NCBI GenBank assembly: GCA_009746045.1
Contig: RPFO01001575.1
Coordinates: 1-27,368, forward strand
DNA: 27,368 nt
Reading direction: 5' to 3'
From: Mesostigma viride
Lineage: Eukaryota; Streptophyta; Mesostigmatophyceae; Mesostigmatales; Mesostigmataceae
The notes under the pieces were generated by a model. It searched no databases and was not told where the DNA came from. It was given only the letters and a program-made list of their open reading frames with translations. A program made the position numbers and the translations under genes. The first letter of the stretch is position 1. Each line of letters begins with the position of its first letter. Positions 26,840-27,368 of this stretch are shown in pieces.

Positions 26840-27368
26840 ACTTCAGGGGATGGGAACTTTTTACCTCCTAACAGCCACCCCTGAACAATAAGGCTAAGGA
26901 GAAGGAATGGGACCGGCAACAGCCGACCAGAAGAATAAAGGGCTATCCGTGGCCCTACAATAAAGCAGTATGGTGTCCTATTCAATAATCAATCAATTAA
27001 CAACATATATCCATTGCCTATTCAATTTAAATAGCAAAACAAGCAGTAAATAGGGGGTTACCTTGCGAAGCCGTAGAAGACGAACGAGACGGAGCTGATC
27101 TCAATGCATTCACGTATGTGTTGCTGTAATACGCCATACAACCATTTACCCGAACCCGTTTATTCCAGGAATAGAGGAAGGAAACACACTACACTGCCGT
27201 GACCCAAGCCTATATGTGTTAATTCATTTAACACACGCCGAGTGACCAAACGAGGGAGAGAACGTGCATAAATGGTCACCAACGGTCCATCCTGCTCGGG
27301 CCGACCTGGCCCTACCTACGGATGTACAGGCCGATGCACAGATGCATGCTGGTCCACTACATTCTACA
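26840..27368. other. Right flank, mostly non-coding
   Basis: AT-rich sequence with two further AATAAA signals, then no clear gene. One small minus-strand ORF (27027-27137) is listed separately. Confidence 0.4.
27027..27137 (-). CDS. Possible first exon or tiny ORF
   Basis: ATG 27137 starts MAYYSNTYVNALRSAPSRSS, a protein-like Ser-rich N-terminus. After 25 codons a GTAACC donor-like site follows at CGCAAG|GTAACC, so this may be a first exon. No downstream exon can be seen in the direction of transcription, which enters the KilA-N-like gene's 3' region. Confidence is low. Confidence 0.2.
   Translation of the reverse strand: MAYYSNTYVNALRSAPSRSSSTASQGNPLFTACFAI

Overview
The window looks like eukaryotic nuclear DNA that carries a virus-like gene island and several generations of transposable elements. 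The eukaryotic signs are GT-AG introns whose phases match, AATAAA signals, TATA boxes, LTR retrotransposons and tRNA-like Pol III boxes. The virus-like signs are closely packed, GC-rich, short genes on both strands: three proteins with KilA-N/Bro-like N-termini and long helical tails, a staphylococcal-nuclease-fold protein, an HNH nuclease, a DUF2314-like protein, two small Cys/His zinc-motif proteins, a compact SET methyltransferase and a heavily frameshifted unknown protein. This mix is typical of large dsDNA (Nucleocytoviricota-like) viruses or their endogenised remnants. The host cannot be identified from the sequence alone.

Layout. 1-780: little coding signal, one possible gene remnant. 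784-1847 (+): broken gene. 1911-4361 (-): KilA-N/Bro-like gene, DUF2314-like gene and two overlapping unknown ORFs. 4.6-5.2 kb: duplicated non-coding block. 5463-7583 (+): two-exon coiled-coil gene whose intron holds 122-bp repeats. 7590-9120 (-): an AT-rich fragment, the SNase gene and the HNH gene. 9169-19637: one small zinc-motif gene split in two by a 9.9-kb LTR element. 19902-21407 (-): four-exon SET gene. 22160-23124 (+): frameshifted unknown gene. 23385-25274: array of six 206-bp palindromes separated by five tRNA-like spacers. 25735-26772 (+): a third KilA-N-like gene with a clean TATA box and poly(A) signals.

The LTR element has two 616-bp LTRs (9484-10099 and 18804-19419) that look identical by eye, AGTT...AACT ends, a 5-bp ATCTC target duplication and a polypurine tract, and it reads on the minus strand. 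Inside it are a 261-aa gag-like ORF next to the 5' LTR, a decayed Ty1/copia-related gag-pol whose integrase lies before the protease-like domain, and about 3 kb of duplicated non-coding sequence. Its insertion point lies within an ORF that stays in frame once the element and one target duplication are set aside.

How the genes fit together: KilA-N-type proteins are probably DNA-binding regulators, the nucleases and SET protein suit DNA and chromatin handling by a virus or a former virus, and the mobile elements are later host additions. Whether the island is expressed is unknown. Several ORFs shift frame at or near runs of six or more G/C, so some breaks may be sequencing errors.
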